Source of the DNA: Akkermansiaceae bacterium
GTDB taxonomy: Bacteria > Verrucomicrobiota > Verrucomicrobiia > Verrucomicrobiales > Akkermansiaceae
Direction of reading: 5' to 3'
NCBI GenBank assembly: GCA_903919975.1
Contig: CAIXKE010000013.1
Span: 62,001 to 126,000 of the forward strand
DNA: 64,000 nucleotides
Below the pieces are notes generated by a model. That model worked only from the letters and a program-made list of their open reading frames with translations. It did no database searches and had not been told where the DNA came from. Made by a program: the position numbers and the translations under genes. Shown piece by piece: positions 36,440 through 46,264 of the stretch (within the stretch, counting starts at the first letter, position 1; each line of letters starts with the position of its first letter).

Positions 36440-37646
36440 GCTCCCGAAACTCTGTTTGTTGCATCAGTATTTCTGCGGAAAAGTTCCATGGTAGCATCAC
36501 GACGTAGTCGGGCATATTTTCCAAAAGTTTTTCTACCGGTAGTATTTCAATATGAACTCCAGGCATGAACCATCCGTGCTTATAGGTGTTCCGATCAACA
36601 ACATAGTCGATCACCCGGCTGTCCAGACCTGAGGAGTTCAGCATGATCGTGCCCTTGGCGGCTGCCCCATACGCGGCGATCCGCTTGCCCTTCGTCTTCA
36701 AGCCACAAACGAGATTGTAGAGATCATCGCGAATCTTCTGAACACGCCTTGCGAATCCGTCGTAATATGCTGGGGAGTCAATTCCTAGACTCTTCTCCTC
36801 TTGTAGTACTTTTCGCACCATTTCAGATGGAGCCTCTTGCTTCTCGATGTAATACCGAATGGATCCCCCGTGTGTTGGAAGACGCCGCACGTCATTAAGG
36901 AATAAACCGTGACGACGAAGAAGACGGTCCACCGCCGTAACCGAGAAATAGCAGAGATGCTCGTGATAAATTGTGTCGAACTCACAGTGTTCAACAAGAG
37001 ATCGCAGATAAGGAGCCTCAATCGCCGCGATTCCATCATCTCTTAATAAGGTGTGGATGCCATCCAGGAACCCATGGGTATCAGCCACGTGGGCGAGGAC
37101 ATTGTTTCCTATAATGACATCGGCATGGACGCCTTCACTCTTGAGTTCCTCGGCTAGTTCCCTGGTGAAAAACGCGTTTAAAGTGCGAACACCCACTTTC
37201 TCGGCAGCGGCGGCCTGCCTCGGGGCCGGATCGATACCTAGGACAGGAACGCCCATTTCGACAAAATTTTTCAGGAGATTACCATCGTTACTCGCTAGCT
37301 CCACAACAAGACTATCAGGACCCAACTGGCGGCGGTCGATTAAATCTAACGCATTGTAACGGCAATGATCTATCCATGTCTGGGAGAATGAGGAAAAATA
37401 CATATAATCTTCGCCAAATAAAAACTCGGGCGGCACGGTCTCCAGAATCTGGACTAGTGCGCAATCGGGACAGAAACCCACATCAAGCGGAAACATTCGC
37501 TCCTTCTCTTTCAATTGGTCGCTAGTCAGTATGCGATCGGACGGCGGCATCATTCCGAGGTCAATGACAGGATAAAGTCCCACGTGCTCACAACTGCGAC
37601 AAGAAGTGATTTCACAACGATTCAGGAATGTCTCTCGATGGTTCAT
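36393..37646 (-). CDS. Nucleotide-sugar C-methyltransferase (TylCIII/TcaB9-like)
   Basis: This 417-residue protein is the most canonical of the three. The zinc site is Cys16/Cys19 with Cys59/Cys62. The SAM-binding motif is [12 protein letters not shown] near 114-125, and the active-site motif YHEH is complete at 227-230. The C-terminal domain has [14 protein letters not shown] and [16 protein letters not shown], ending with [10 protein letters not shown]. Family enzymes methylate C-3 of a 4-keto-6-deoxy nucleotide sugar. It sits next to the SDR and cytidylyltransferase genes, suggesting a CDP- or dTDP-linked branched sugar. Confidence 0.88.
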   Translation of the reverse strand: MNHRETFLNRCEITSCRSCEHVGLYPVIDLGMMPPSDRILTSDQLKEKERMFPLDVGFCPDCALVQILETVPPEFLFGEDYMYFSSFSQTWIDHCRYNALDLIDRRQLGPDSLVVELASNDGNLLKNFVEMGVPVLGIDPAPRQAAAAEKVGVRTLNAFFTRELAEELKSEGVHADVIIGNNVLAHVADTHGFLDGIHTLLRDDGIAAIEAPYLRSLVEHCEFDTIYHEHLCYFSVTAVDRLLRRHGLFLNDVRRLPTHGGSIRYYIEKQEAPSEMVRKVLQEEKSLGIDSPAYYDGFARRVQKIRDDLYNLVCGLKTKGKRIAAYGAAAKGTIMLNSSGLDSRVIDYVVDRNTYKHGWFMPGVHIEILPVEKLLENMPDYVVMLPWNFSAEILMQQTEFRERGGKFIIPIPDVQIV

Positions 37647-37687
37647 AAGAAGTTATACTAAGTATTTTCAGGACAAGAAGATTGCAT

Positions 37688-38713
37688 TTACGGCAAGAAC
37701 CTCAAATCGTTGCCGATTACACCGGAAGCCACTAACATTTTAATGTGGGCAAGCCGCTGATATTTGTCACCTTCGAAGTCTTTGAGATTCAATCCGTTTT
37801 TGAGATACGCGTCATAGCATTCCTCAACCCCCATGCGCGCGGTCCACTTCGGTCGATATGACGTTAGCAGCTCCATGGCCTTGTCGAAATTCACCCGGTA
37901 ATTGCGAGAATCGGCAGATGCGCCCTCGGCGAAACGGAGTTCCGAGTTCGGGACGACATCGCGCACGATCTCGGCAATCTCTCGCATACGATAGTTCTCG
38001 GACGGCACCCCGATGTTGAACGCTTCATTGTGGACTATCTCCCGTTCGGCTTTGAGAACCGAAAGAAAGGCGAGGGAAATGTCGGCGATGTGGACGATGG
38101 GACGCCACGCTCTACCGTCGCTCTTGAGATGAACCTTCCCGGTCGTATATGCCCAGGCGGTGAGGTTATTCAGCACAAGATCAAACCGCAGTCGTGGAGA
38201 GACTCCAAAAGCCGTTGCGTTGCGAAGATATGTCGGGGTGAAATCATCGTCAGCAAGTTCACGAATGTCACGCTCTGCATATACCTTGGACTCTCCATAG
38301 GGCGTCACAGGATTGAATGCCGAGTTTTCCCCAAGAACACCATCGCCACCAGCACCATAAGTGCTACATGATGACGCGAACACAAATCGAGACACGCCCG
38401 CCTCCTTCGCGCATTTGGCAACTCGCACCGCGCCCCTGTAGTTGATATCAAGCGTCAGATTCCGATCAATATCGCCAAGCGGGTCATTCGATAAAGCCGC
38501 TAGATGAAGCACGGCGTCAAAGCCTGAAAAATCATCAACCGTTGCATCACGAACATCTTTTTCCATATTCGGAACAATCGGCATAACCTCACCAAACGTA
38601 CTGGAACGGTAGAGATCGCTATCCATTCCGAATACCTCATAACCGTCCTGTTGCAGCATCGGCGTGAGAACTGTCCCAATATATCCCAAATGACCTGTAA
38701 CTAACACTTTCAT
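37688..38713 (-). CDS. NAD-dependent epimerase/dehydratase (extended SDR)
   Basis: This 341-residue protein begins [16 protein letters not shown], the NAD-binding motif, at ATG 38713. The frame is open to an ATG at 38791 that would overlap the upstream gene by ATGA and add 26 non-conserved residues. The catalytic Tyr-Lys is in YGESK. The segment before it reads SSCSTYG, without the T-D-E/T-D-K triad of 4,6-dehydratases, so it looks more like an epimerase or reductase than a CDP-glucose dehydratase. It probably acts on a keto-sugar in the branch begun by RfbF. Confidence 0.82.
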   Translation of the reverse strand: MKVLVTGHLGYIGTVLTPMLQQDGYEVFGMDSDLYRSSTFGEVMPIVPNMEKDVRDATVDDFSGFDAVLHLAALSNDPLGDIDRNLTLDINYRGAVRVAKCAKEAGVSRFVFASSCSTYGAGGDGVLGENSAFNPVTPYGESKVYAERDIRELADDDFTPTYLRNATAFGVSPRLRFDLVLNNLTAWAYTTGKVHLKSDGRAWRPIVHIADISLAFLSVLKAEREIVHNEAFNIGVPSENYRMREIAEIVRDVVPNSELRFAEGASADSRNYRVNFDKAMELLTSYRPKWTARMGVEECYDAYLKNGLNLKDFEGDKYQRLAHIKMLVASGVIGNDLRFLP

Positions 38714-38787
38714 TTGCGTTTTTCTTGTTTGTATTTCGGCTGTTTTCCCTGAATTAAAATCGGTAAATCTTGTAAGGATTTTCACTA

Positions 38788-39561
38788 TCAATCATCCCAG
38801 GTTTTCCACGGCGGGTTTCCATCCTGCCAGAGATCCTCAAGAAGCACCTTATCCCGCAGCGTATCCATACACTGCCAAAATCCGTCATGTCGATAAGCCA
38901 TCAGTTGCCCATCGGCAGCGAGACGTTCCATCGGTTCTCTCTCCCACTGTGTGGAGTCTCCATCGATATAATCGAATACTTCCGGTTCCAACACGAAGAA
39001 GGCCCCGTTTACCCATCCCTCCGCCGCTTGAGGTTTCTCTGAAAACTCCGTTACTCGATCACCATCAAACATCATGTGGCCAAAGCGTGCGGCGGGACGA
39101 ACTGCCGTTACCGTCGCGATCTTACCATGCGCTTGATGAAACTCTAGCAACTTTTGGAGGTTGACATTCGAAACTCCATCGCCCCACGTAAGCATAAACC
39201 GGACATTTCCAACATAGGGTTTCAAGCGCTTGATCCTTCCACCTGTTAATGTGGCGACACCTGTATCGATCATTTCCACGTTCCAGTCAGGCCGTTTATT
39301 GCCATGAGATTCCACCGCTCCAGCGGCCAGTTTTACGGTGAGATTGCTTTCCAATGAACAATAATCCACAAAGTATTTTTTGATACATTCTCCCTTGTAG
39401 CCCAAAGCCAGCGTAAAGTCCTTCAATCCATAATGATCGTAGTGTTTGAGAATATGCCATAGTATCGGCCTGCCTCCGATCTCCACCATGGGTTTCGGCT
39501 TGGTTTGTGTCTCTTCGGAAAGACGACTCCCAACTCCGCCCGCTAGTATCGCTACTTTCAT
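38788..39561 (-). CDS. rfbF: Glucose-1-phosphate cytidylyltransferase
   Basis: This 257-residue enzyme makes CDP-glucose. The nucleotide-binding motif is [19 protein letters not shown] at residues 6-24, with [15 protein letters not shown] after it. [10 protein letters not shown] carries the metal aspartate, and [17 protein letters not shown] and the terminal [14 protein letters not shown] are family blocks. It starts the CDP-sugar sub-cluster read toward lower coordinates. No canonical CDP-glucose 4,6-dehydratase (RfbG) is present in the window. Confidence 0.95.
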   Translation of the reverse strand: MKVAILAGGVGSRLSEETQTKPKPMVEIGGRPILWHILKHYDHYGLKDFTLALGYKGECIKKYFVDYCSLESNLTVKLAAGAVESHGNKRPDWNVEMIDTGVATLTGGRIKRLKPYVGNVRFMLTWGDGVSNVNLQKLLEFHQAHGKIATVTAVRPAARFGHMMFDGDRVTEFSEKPQAAEGWVNGAFFVLEPEVFDYIDGDSTQWEREPMERLAADGQLMAYRHDGFWQCMDTLRDKVLLEDLWQDGNPPWKTWDD

Positions 39562-39658
39562 GTTTCAATCCTTTTGTTTAGTTGAAATCAAATTAATCCA
39601 TAGTGCCGTCGCCTGTTGTGCCTTGAAACAACCTCGATCTGCCTGACCTGCTGTCTGG

Positions 39659-40954
39659 TCATGGACTGGAGTAGAATGGCGACGCGGCATCACCACCAAG
39701 CATTGCGAAAAACAACTCCAGAAGCTTTGTTGTCGTTCTGTCCCATGTGCGCCCCGTCAGGATCTTGCGCCGCGCAGCTTGCCCAATGGCTGTAGCCCTG
39801 CCGCTGTCCTGCATCAATCCGAACAATGCCTCGGCCAGCGCTTTGGGATCATTCCGGTCTACTAGAATACCGGTTCTGCCGTCCTCCACGGTTTCAATCA
39901 TCGCGCCCGCGCGGGTCGCAACTACAGGTGTGCCGGCGGCCATCGCTTCGATCGGTGGCAATCCGAAGCCTTCGTTCCACAGAGACGGAAATGCGAACAC
40001 ATCCGCCTCATAGTAGCCACGCACCAGTTCCTCGCGGGGAACATTGCCTCGGAATGCGACGCGGTCGGCCAGTTGCTCGGGCAGCAGGCTTTTCAGATAT
40101 GCGACATAATCAGCTTGATAGAGCGGAACTAATTCCGATAAAAGCGGATCGCCCCGCTGCGGAAACACCTCGTTCAATGGGCGACTGGAAAGTGAGCCAA
40201 ATATATCCAGACGCGCCGTCGGTAAATTCGAGGCCACGATGCGAAAAGCTTCGATAAGAACATGCACCCCTTTTTCCGGCGACACGGCTCCGGCATACAT
40301 GATCTTGTGGCTCACAGTGCCCGTCTCAGACCGTTGCGGTATTGCTTCGAATTCGGTGGTCTCAATTCCGTTCGAGACAGTAAGCGGAACGGGCTGGATT
40401 TCGGGAAAGCCCCGGGCCACCTGCTGCGCCACGAAGTCACTGACCGCAGTGACCCGATCCAAATGCCGGAAGCGTCTCGCCAAAACCCGGTGATTGCATT
40501 GAGGATAGAGTTCGTGATGGACGTTGAGCACGAGTTTAGCACGAGGATTGCTGCGACGAACGATCGGAATATATTGTGAATTGTGCTGAAAGAAGACGAT
40601 GTCAAATGCTCCGCGTGCCAGTTCTCCTGCGACCTTGTGGCCATACCCCGGATGGACCCAAGCCGCTGCCGATCGGGGGATGGTCATGCCACCGTTGAAT
40701 GGTCGGTAGAGGCTGGCCAATCGGTTAAATTTGCGCATAAGCAGCAAATCGAGGGCGGATGCCGCAAACAGACGGTACCTGACCCCTTGATCTATGAAAT
40801 CCTGGGTCTGGTTGCCATCATGAGTAAGACCAAAAACCTGAACCTCTGCTTCTGTCGCGAGCCTTGATGCTATGCCGTAAGTACAAGCCCCGACCGAATT
40901 CTGAAACGGTGGCAGGATGATGTCGCAATACTGATTTACGATAGCGATTTTCAT
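39659..40954 (-). CDS. Family 4 glycosyltransferase
   Basis: This 431-residue GT-B enzyme has the C-terminal nucleotide-sugar domain with IMYAGAVSPEKGVHVLIEAF near residue 230 and the E-x7-E motif EGFGLPPIEAMAAGTPVVAT near 335. The N-terminal domain is the acceptor half (MKIAIVNQYCDIILPPF). Retaining chemistry is expected for GT4. Sugar and acceptor are unknown. It lies 97 bp upstream of rfbF. Confidence 0.9.
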   Translation of the reverse strand: MKIAIVNQYCDIILPPFQNSVGACTYGIASRLATEAEVQVFGLTHDGNQTQDFIDQGVRYRLFAASALDLLLMRKFNRLASLYRPFNGGMTIPRSAAAWVHPGYGHKVAGELARGAFDIVFFQHNSQYIPIVRRSNPRAKLVLNVHHELYPQCNHRVLARRFRHLDRVTAVSDFVAQQVARGFPEIQPVPLTVSNGIETTEFEAIPQRSETGTVSHKIMYAGAVSPEKGVHVLIEAFRIVASNLPTARLDIFGSLSSRPLNEVFPQRGDPLLSELVPLYQADYVAYLKSLLPEQLADRVAFRGNVPREELVRGYYEADVFAFPSLWNEGFGLPPIEAMAAGTPVVATRAGAMIETVEDGRTGILVDRNDPKALAEALFGLMQDSGRATAIGQAARRKILTGRTWDRTTTKLLELFFAMLGGDAASPFYSSP

Positions 40955-41023
40955 GATTGCTGGAAATCCGCTTTCGGTATGTGATCCGACAGTCAGCGCG
41001 TGCCTGGCTGTCGTTCCCCTGCC

Positions 41024-42499
41024 TTATGCGGCTTCGCGTCCGCGTAATATCGCCCCTACCGACTCAAGAAGCTCCTGGTAAGTTGAACGGTTGGTTGCCG
41101 CGCTCGCTCCCAGATACACCGTGATTCCGACGGCAACGGCGATCGCTAACTCGATGCTTTTGGGAATGGATTCAGCTGCTTCAAAAATCGGCAGCAAGAT
41201 ACGCACGGCAAAAAACATGAGCCCGGCCGCAAATGCCGGCCGGAGCAACGACATGCACAGATTCATCGGAGAAAGGTCCAAATACCTTATTACAAGAATG
41301 AATGCTATGAAGGATGACGTGATCATCGGAATCAATACCGCAAAGCATATTCCTGTCAGTCCACGATGCTGTAATGCGAACAAGAGCGCAAGTTTTGTGG
41401 CGTGATGAAGTATGCTTGTATAAAAGAGCGTGTTTGGCTTTCCTATTGCCTGAAAGACGGGACCGGTGATGGAGGAAAGGGCCAACGCCAAGCCATAGAA
41501 CGTGAGAATGTTCATCAACGGTATCGTCGGCAACCATTTAGGGCTGAGAAGCACGCTAACTACGAGCGGGCCGACTGCCAGGATGCCAATGGATGCCGGA
41601 AACGCGAGAATCGCCACATGAGCGAGTGCTCTACGAAAGACCTCGCGGAGGTCCTCGCTATCGTGATTGAGCTTGCTGAATAGCGGAAAAGTCACCCGGT
41701 TGACGATACCACTGATATTTGCAACCGGAAACATGATTAAAACAAAAGCCATCGAATAGACGCCGAGATCCGCCGCGCTGTAGAAGCGACCGACAAAAAG
41801 CTTATCCATGGCGTCCCCAAAGCCCGATAGCAGGGCGAATGCCCAGATGAATTTCCCGTAATTGAAAAGCTCCCGGGCGATTATTCCATCGAAGATGAAA
41901 CGTGGTCTCCACTTGGCCGCTCGGAATAGCAGCACCGAAACCACTACTTTCGAGGTGAGGTCTCCGACAATTATACTCCATGCGCCAGCGTCGGCGAATG
42001 CCAAGGAAATCGCCACCACTGTATAAACGCATACCTGCGAAATTTCACAAAGTGACAATGATTTGAACTGCAGTCGTTTCTGCAGATCGAGACGAGGAAC
42101 CGCGCCCACAATGCTCAAAAGAAGGGAGAGAAACAAAACGCGGAGCAATGGCGCGGCTTCGGGCGCTTGAAAATAAGATACGATAAGCGGCGTCGCGGCT
42201 GTAGCGGCAAGATAAAGTGAGACATTGGTGAATGCTCCGATCCAAAAGATCGTGTTCGCCGCGCGCCGGTCATCTTCGAGGCAGGAATAGTGACGTTGGA
42301 CATATGCGGTCCCGAATCCGAACTCACTCAGCATCCTGATGAGCTCCACTGTTACGTTGGTAATTGCGACGAGTCCGAAGACCTCTGGTGCGAGGAGACG
42401 TGCGAGAAATACCGTTGTAATCAATCGTGCCGCGCGCGTGGCGATCATCGAAATGGATGCCCATTTGATGCCGCCCCGCACTTGGTTTTTCAGGGTCAT
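41024..42499 (-). CDS. Wzx-type oligosaccharide flippase
   Basis: This 491-residue protein of the MOP/polysaccharide-synthesis superfamily has about 12-14 hydrophobic segments. It begins with a typical sequence, LKNQVRGGIKWASISMIATR, then LARLLAPEVFGLVAI. The family flips undecaprenyl-linked repeat units across the inner membrane. Its presence alongside Wzm/Wzt gives the locus a second export route. Confidence 0.9.
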   Translation of the reverse strand: MTLKNQVRGGIKWASISMIATRAARLITTVFLARLLAPEVFGLVAITNVTVELIRMLSEFGFGTAYVQRHYSCLEDDRRAANTIFWIGAFTNVSLYLAATAATPLIVSYFQAPEAAPLLRVLFLSLLLSIVGAVPRLDLQKRLQFKSLSLCEISQVCVYTVVAISLAFADAGAWSIIVGDLTSKVVVSVLLFRAAKWRPRFIFDGIIARELFNYGKFIWAFALLSGFGDAMDKLFVGRFYSAADLGVYSMAFVLIMFPVANISGIVNRVTFPLFSKLNHDSEDLREVFRRALAHVAILAFPASIGILAVGPLVVSVLLSPKWLPTIPLMNILTFYGLALALSSITGPVFQAIGKPNTLFYTSILHHATKLALLFALQHRGLTGICFAVLIPMITSSFIAFILVIRYLDLSPMNLCMSLLRPAFAAGLMFFAVRILLPIFEAAESIPKSIELAIAVAVGITVYLGASAATNRSTYQELLESVGAILRGREAA

Positions 42500-42556
42500 G
42501 GTGGTTACGTGGAATCCCTTTCATGGACCGGTCCATTGCCCGGGACATGCTCCAGC

Positions 42557-45500
42557 TTATTGGGGAGCTATGAAAACGCCTCTAAGGCGTGCGAAAATTT
42601 TGCCATCCACTTCAAGGGACCTTGGAATGTAAACCCTCACCAAATCCACCCCTTCCGCCGCAGCATCGTCATCCGACAGGATCACCACTCCGTCAGCTCC
42701 ATGATTAGCGATGCTCCATGGAGTCAAAAGATCGGCGCTCCACTCAACCTTGATATCCACGGTTGAATCGATCGCAGCACGGTCGCTGCGTCGGTAAGTG
42801 AAGAGGACATAGTCAGAATTGGTAAGATTCCCGTCTGGATCGGCAAGGACGAGTTGGGCTGTAGGCAGCAGGTTCAGATTGTTGCGATTACCGGGATCTC
42901 CATCGATGATGTATTCGATGATGTTTTTAATGCTGTCCCCATCGGTATCGATGACCGGATCCGCAGGAAGCGTGTTCTCGGCCAGCCAGTCGCTGAAGTT
43001 GCCAACCGGTACAGGGTTCACCATGATCTCGAGCGGTGCGGTGTCAAATAGACCGGCCGCGTCGGTCACCCGTATCGTGAACTGGTTGAGCCCGACGTGG
43101 CTGTTGTTCGGCGTGCCCGCCAGCGCGCCATCCGCCGCAACAACCAGCCAGCTTGGCGTAGTATCCAAGGTATAAGTCAGTGTGTCGCTAGTATCACCAT
43201 CACTAATAGCTCCTGCAAGCGTTCCAACGTAAGCCACTCCCTCGGTAGCTCCGCCTCCCACGATCGGGTCAGTATTGATAACCGGCGCCTGATTTGACCT
43301 CGAGCTTATGGTGAGGTGAATGTAATCGATCAATACGGTCTGCGCGGCGGCATGGTTGCCAGCATAGAGACCGACAGCATGAACGACCATGTTGTGGGTG
43401 AAGGGAATCTCAGTGATCCAGTCAACGCCGTCCGAGGAATGCGCGATCACCCAGGTGTCGCCCGTACGGGTCACCCGCATGTACCGGGTGCTCGCCGTAA
43501 TGCCTTTGGTAATACGCACGATCGGAACTGTATTGTCAAAACTGGCAACATATAGCTTTGTGGCCGTGCCATCATGATAAAATTCAACACGTAGCAGGCT
43601 GTCTCCGTCTTCCTGAATGACAACACCCTGCATCTGGTAACGACTTGTTAGATCAGAGTCAAACCTGGTCTCGATATCGAAATCCTCATCAACCACGCTC
43701 TGCATTACCCGGGCAACATTGTATCCAGTGGGCCACCACGTGTCATGATCCGTACCGGCAGGCAGGGAAAGCGAGAGCTGCGAGCCGGTCATGGCCAGTG
43801 TTCCGTCTCCCAGGGGATTGACGAAGGTCCAGATTCCGGTATCCAGCGATGGAGTGTTGAATTCGTCAGTCCCGCTGGTGTTGACCGCCGTAATTTCGAG
43901 CGTCGTGGTGTCAAACAACCCTGCCGTGTCGGCCACCCGAACCGTGAACCGGTTGATACCGACGTTGCTGTTGTTCGGCGTTCCCGACAGGCTTCCGTCC
44001 TCTGACACCGTAAGCCAGCTTGGTGCACTGGTAAGCGTGTAAGTCAGCGTGTCGCCGGCATCGACGTCGCTGGCGGATCCTGCAAGTGTGCCGGTATAGC
44101 CCTCGCCAACGGTTGCGCCAGCACCCTTGATTAGATCAGCAGTGAAAACCGGCGACTGGTTTGGCCGCGTGCTTATGGAGATGTGAAAGTAATCGATGAG
44201 CGCAGTTTGGGCGGCGGCGTGGTTGCCCACATAGAGACCGGCGGCATGCACGACCATGTTATGGGTGAATGGAGCCTCATTGATCCAGCTAGCGCCGTCT
44301 GAAGAATGAGCAATTACCCAGGAGTCACCCGTGCGGGTAACCCGTATATACCGCGTGCTCGCCGTAATGCTTTTGGAAATACGCGCGGTCGCCACCGTAT
44401 TGTTGAAGCTGGCGACGTAGAGTCTGGTGGCCGTGCCATCGTGATGAAATTCAACACGCAGCAGGCTGTCTCCGTCTTCCTCGATGACGATGCCCTGCAT
44501 CTGGTAACGACTGGATAAATTTGAGTCGTATTTGGTTTTGATCACGAAATCTTCATCGACCACATTCTGCGTTACCCGGGCAACATTGTATCCATTGGGC
44601 CACCACGTGTCATGATCCGTGCCGGCAGGCAGGGAAAGCGAGAGTTGCGTGCCGGTCATGGCCAGTGTTCCGTCTCCCAGTGGATTGACAAAGGTCCAAA
44701 TCCCGGTGTCCAGCGCTGGCGCGTTGAATTCATCGGATCCGCTGGTGCCGCCGCCTGTAAGCGAGTTGAAAGTCGCAGTGATCGTTTTGTCTCCATCCAC
44801 CACAAATGTGACTGAACTGTCAGATCCACCAAAATCCCCGCTCCATCCTGAAAACGAATAGCCGATCATGGGTTGCGCCGTCGCGGTCACTACCGTTCCA
44901 TTCGGATAGACCGGCATGTCGGGACTGAGGGTAACGGATCCACTTCCCACCACCGAGCTCTTGACGCCATACACGAACTGGGAAGGTGGAACTATGGTGA
45001 CGTTACCGAATGTCGCATCGACATGGTGCGCGACAAGCAGGAGTGATCCACTCGAAAGATCATAGCCATTTTCCTGTCCCTCCAGCAGCCATGAAATCGG
45101 CTCTGGGGTGCCACTCTCCCAAATTTTAAATCGATAGATCCCGCCACCACTTCCAGACGAAGGGGATTGGACTCTGGTTCTGGTCATGTAGGTGACATCA
45201 AAGCCCAATTGCTTGTATGTTGGATCCAAAACTTTAAGTCCGTTCTCGCCACTCAGCGAAAGACGGCCCGAGCCATTGGAAAAATATTCATACCACCAGG
45301 TTGCGCCTTGGGGCCGCCAGCCGATCACCGGTTGCCAAGCGCCTCCAAGCTGTGTGCCCCAGTCACTATGGCCCTGCCAACGCATGACCAACCCGATCCC
45401 GGGACCAACACTGATAGGAGATGAAAAACTTGAAGGATCCGTGGCGTGGACTGTGACCGGGACGGTGATTTCATAGTCAGCCCAGCTCATATCCCCGATC

Positions 45501-46096
45501 GCAAGGATACGGTCGTAGTCCATGTGGAGAGGTCTGGCGCCAGCCGGAGAGAAGGTCCACGCCCCGTCGACTTCCTGCACCACGTCCTGCGGATTCGTAA
45601 CGGCATTCCAATCAATCGAATAGGGCAGCGGCCATGGGAAATTGTTTCCATAATGAAGCGTCACGGTCGTCGTGCTGGTATCGCCAAGCAGATCCTGCGC
45701 GGTGATCACAATGCTGTTGTTACCGGTTATGAGATTGGTTACATCCAACTCGGCGTTGAAATCGCCCGGGCGTGCCAAGCGGCGCGTATCTGGTCCTACG
45801 GAAAGGCTTTGCGACGGTCCTCCATTCAAGGTATATCTCAGCCAAGCCAGTCCATCCGGATCTGAAACAGTCCCGAGAAGATTCACGCACCGTTGCGGCA
45901 CGCCCAGATCGCCGAAGCTTTGAGTTGCACCCCGCCAGACATTAATGTTCGGCCCCACGCCATTGTCAGCATGCACGATTCCGCATGCGAATGACCAAAG
46001 GATCAGCGCGGCCGAGAAGCCGGATTTCAATCCACGCAGTCTGGGAAAATCGCAATATATCGGGCCTCCGGAAGCGGTTTTTGTAATTGTTTTCAT
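42557..46096 (-). CDS. Large secreted modular protein with duplicated lectin-like/Ig-like unit
   Basis: From ATG 46096 (AGAAG 5 bases upstream) the protein has 1179 residues; the frame is open to 46222. A long signal sequence ends near ACGIVHA. A concanavalin-like N-terminal region is followed by a bacterial repeat near residues 378-445 (YSFSGWSGDFGGSDSS, then DKTITATFNS). Two near-identical units of about 290 residues follow (44742-43874 and 43873-43016). Each has a DUF1349-like domain starting DEFN-x-P-x-LDTGIWTF and a putative Ig domain with GTPNNS. The C-terminus has DWLAENTLPADPVIDTDGDS, then IKNIIEY, a tail typical of Verrucomicrobiota secreted proteins. It may be an adhesin or matrix protein bound to the polysaccharide made by the surrounding genes. 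Confidence 0.8.
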   Translation of the reverse strand: MKTITKTASGGPIYCDFPRLRGLKSGFSAALILWSFACGIVHADNGVGPNINVWRGATQSFGDLGVPQRCVNLLGTVSDPDGLAWLRYTLNGGPSQSLSVGPDTRRLARPGDFNAELDVTNLITGNNSIVITAQDLLGDTSTTTVTLHYGNNFPWPLPYSIDWNAVTNPQDVVQEVDGAWTFSPAGARPLHMDYDRILAIGDMSWADYEITVPVTVHATDPSSFSSPISVGPGIGLVMRWQGHSDWGTQLGGAWQPVIGWRPQGATWWYEYFSNGSGRLSLSGENGLKVLDPTYKQLGFDVTYMTRTRVQSPSSGSGGGIYRFKIWESGTPEPISWLLEGQENGYDLSSGSLLLVAHHVDATFGNVTIVPPSQFVYGVKSSVVGSGSVTLSPDMPVYPNGTVVTATAQPMIGYSFSGWSGDFGGSDSSVTFVVDGDKTITATFNSLTGGGTSGSDEFNAPALDTGIWTFVNPLGDGTLAMTGTQLSLSLPAGTDHDTWWPNGYNVARVTQNVVDEDFVIKTKYDSNLSSRYQMQGIVIEEDGDSLLRVEFHHDGTATRLYVASFNNTVATARISKSITASTRYIRVTRTGDSWVIAHSSDGASWINEAPFTHNMVVHAAGLYVGNHAAAQTALIDYFHISISTRPNQSPVFTADLIKGAGATVGEGYTGTLAGSASDVDAGDTLTYTLTSAPSWLTVSEDGSLSGTPNNSNVGINRFTVRVADTAGLFDTTTLEITAVNTSGTDEFNTPSLDTGIWTFVNPLGDGTLAMTGSQLSLSLPAGTDHDTWWPTGYNVARVMQSVVDEDFDIETRFDSDLTSRYQMQGVVIQEDGDSLLRVEFYHDGTATKLYVASFDNTVPIVRITKGITASTRYMRVTRTGDTWVIAHSSDGVDWITEIPFTHNMVVHAVGLYAGNHAAAQTVLIDYIHLTISSRSNQAPVINTDPIVGGGATEGVAYVGTLAGAISDGDTSDTLTYTLDTTPSWLVVAADGALAGTPNNSHVGLNQFTIRVTDAAGLFDTAPLEIMVNPVPVGNFSDWLAENTLPADPVIDTDGDSIKNIIEYIIDGDPGNRNNLNLLPTAQLVLADPDGNLTNSDYVLFTYRRSDRAAIDSTVDIKVEWSADLLTPWSIANHGADGVVILSDDDAAAEGVDLVRVYIPRSLEVDGKIFARLRGVFIAPQ
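43016..44742 (-). repeat. Direct duplication of about 869 bp within the secreted protein gene
   Basis: Two adjacent in-frame units, about 43016-43873 and 43874-44742, encode nearly the same domain pair. Long stretches are almost identical at DNA level, for example the segments around 43740 and 44600 that read CACCACGTGTCATGATCCGT. This points to a fairly recent tandem duplication and a hotspot for recombination. Confidence 0.85.
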
Positions 46097-46264
46097 ATGC
46101 TTCTTATGTTGTTCCATACATTTGGCGTATAACTCATTATTAACGCCGATTATCTCACTGAAATCCGAATTCAATCCACGGATCATGAAAGAAACGGTTC
46201 CAGCTCTTTCCTTGTGTTCCATTTTCTAACTTGAAATTATCACGTTGAGTATATTTCGATTCAT

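Noticed and set aside
37688-38713. CDP-glucose 4,6-dehydratase (RfbG)
   Set aside because: The segment before the catalytic Tyr reads SSCSTYG, without the Thr-Asp-Glu/Lys triad expected for dehydratases.
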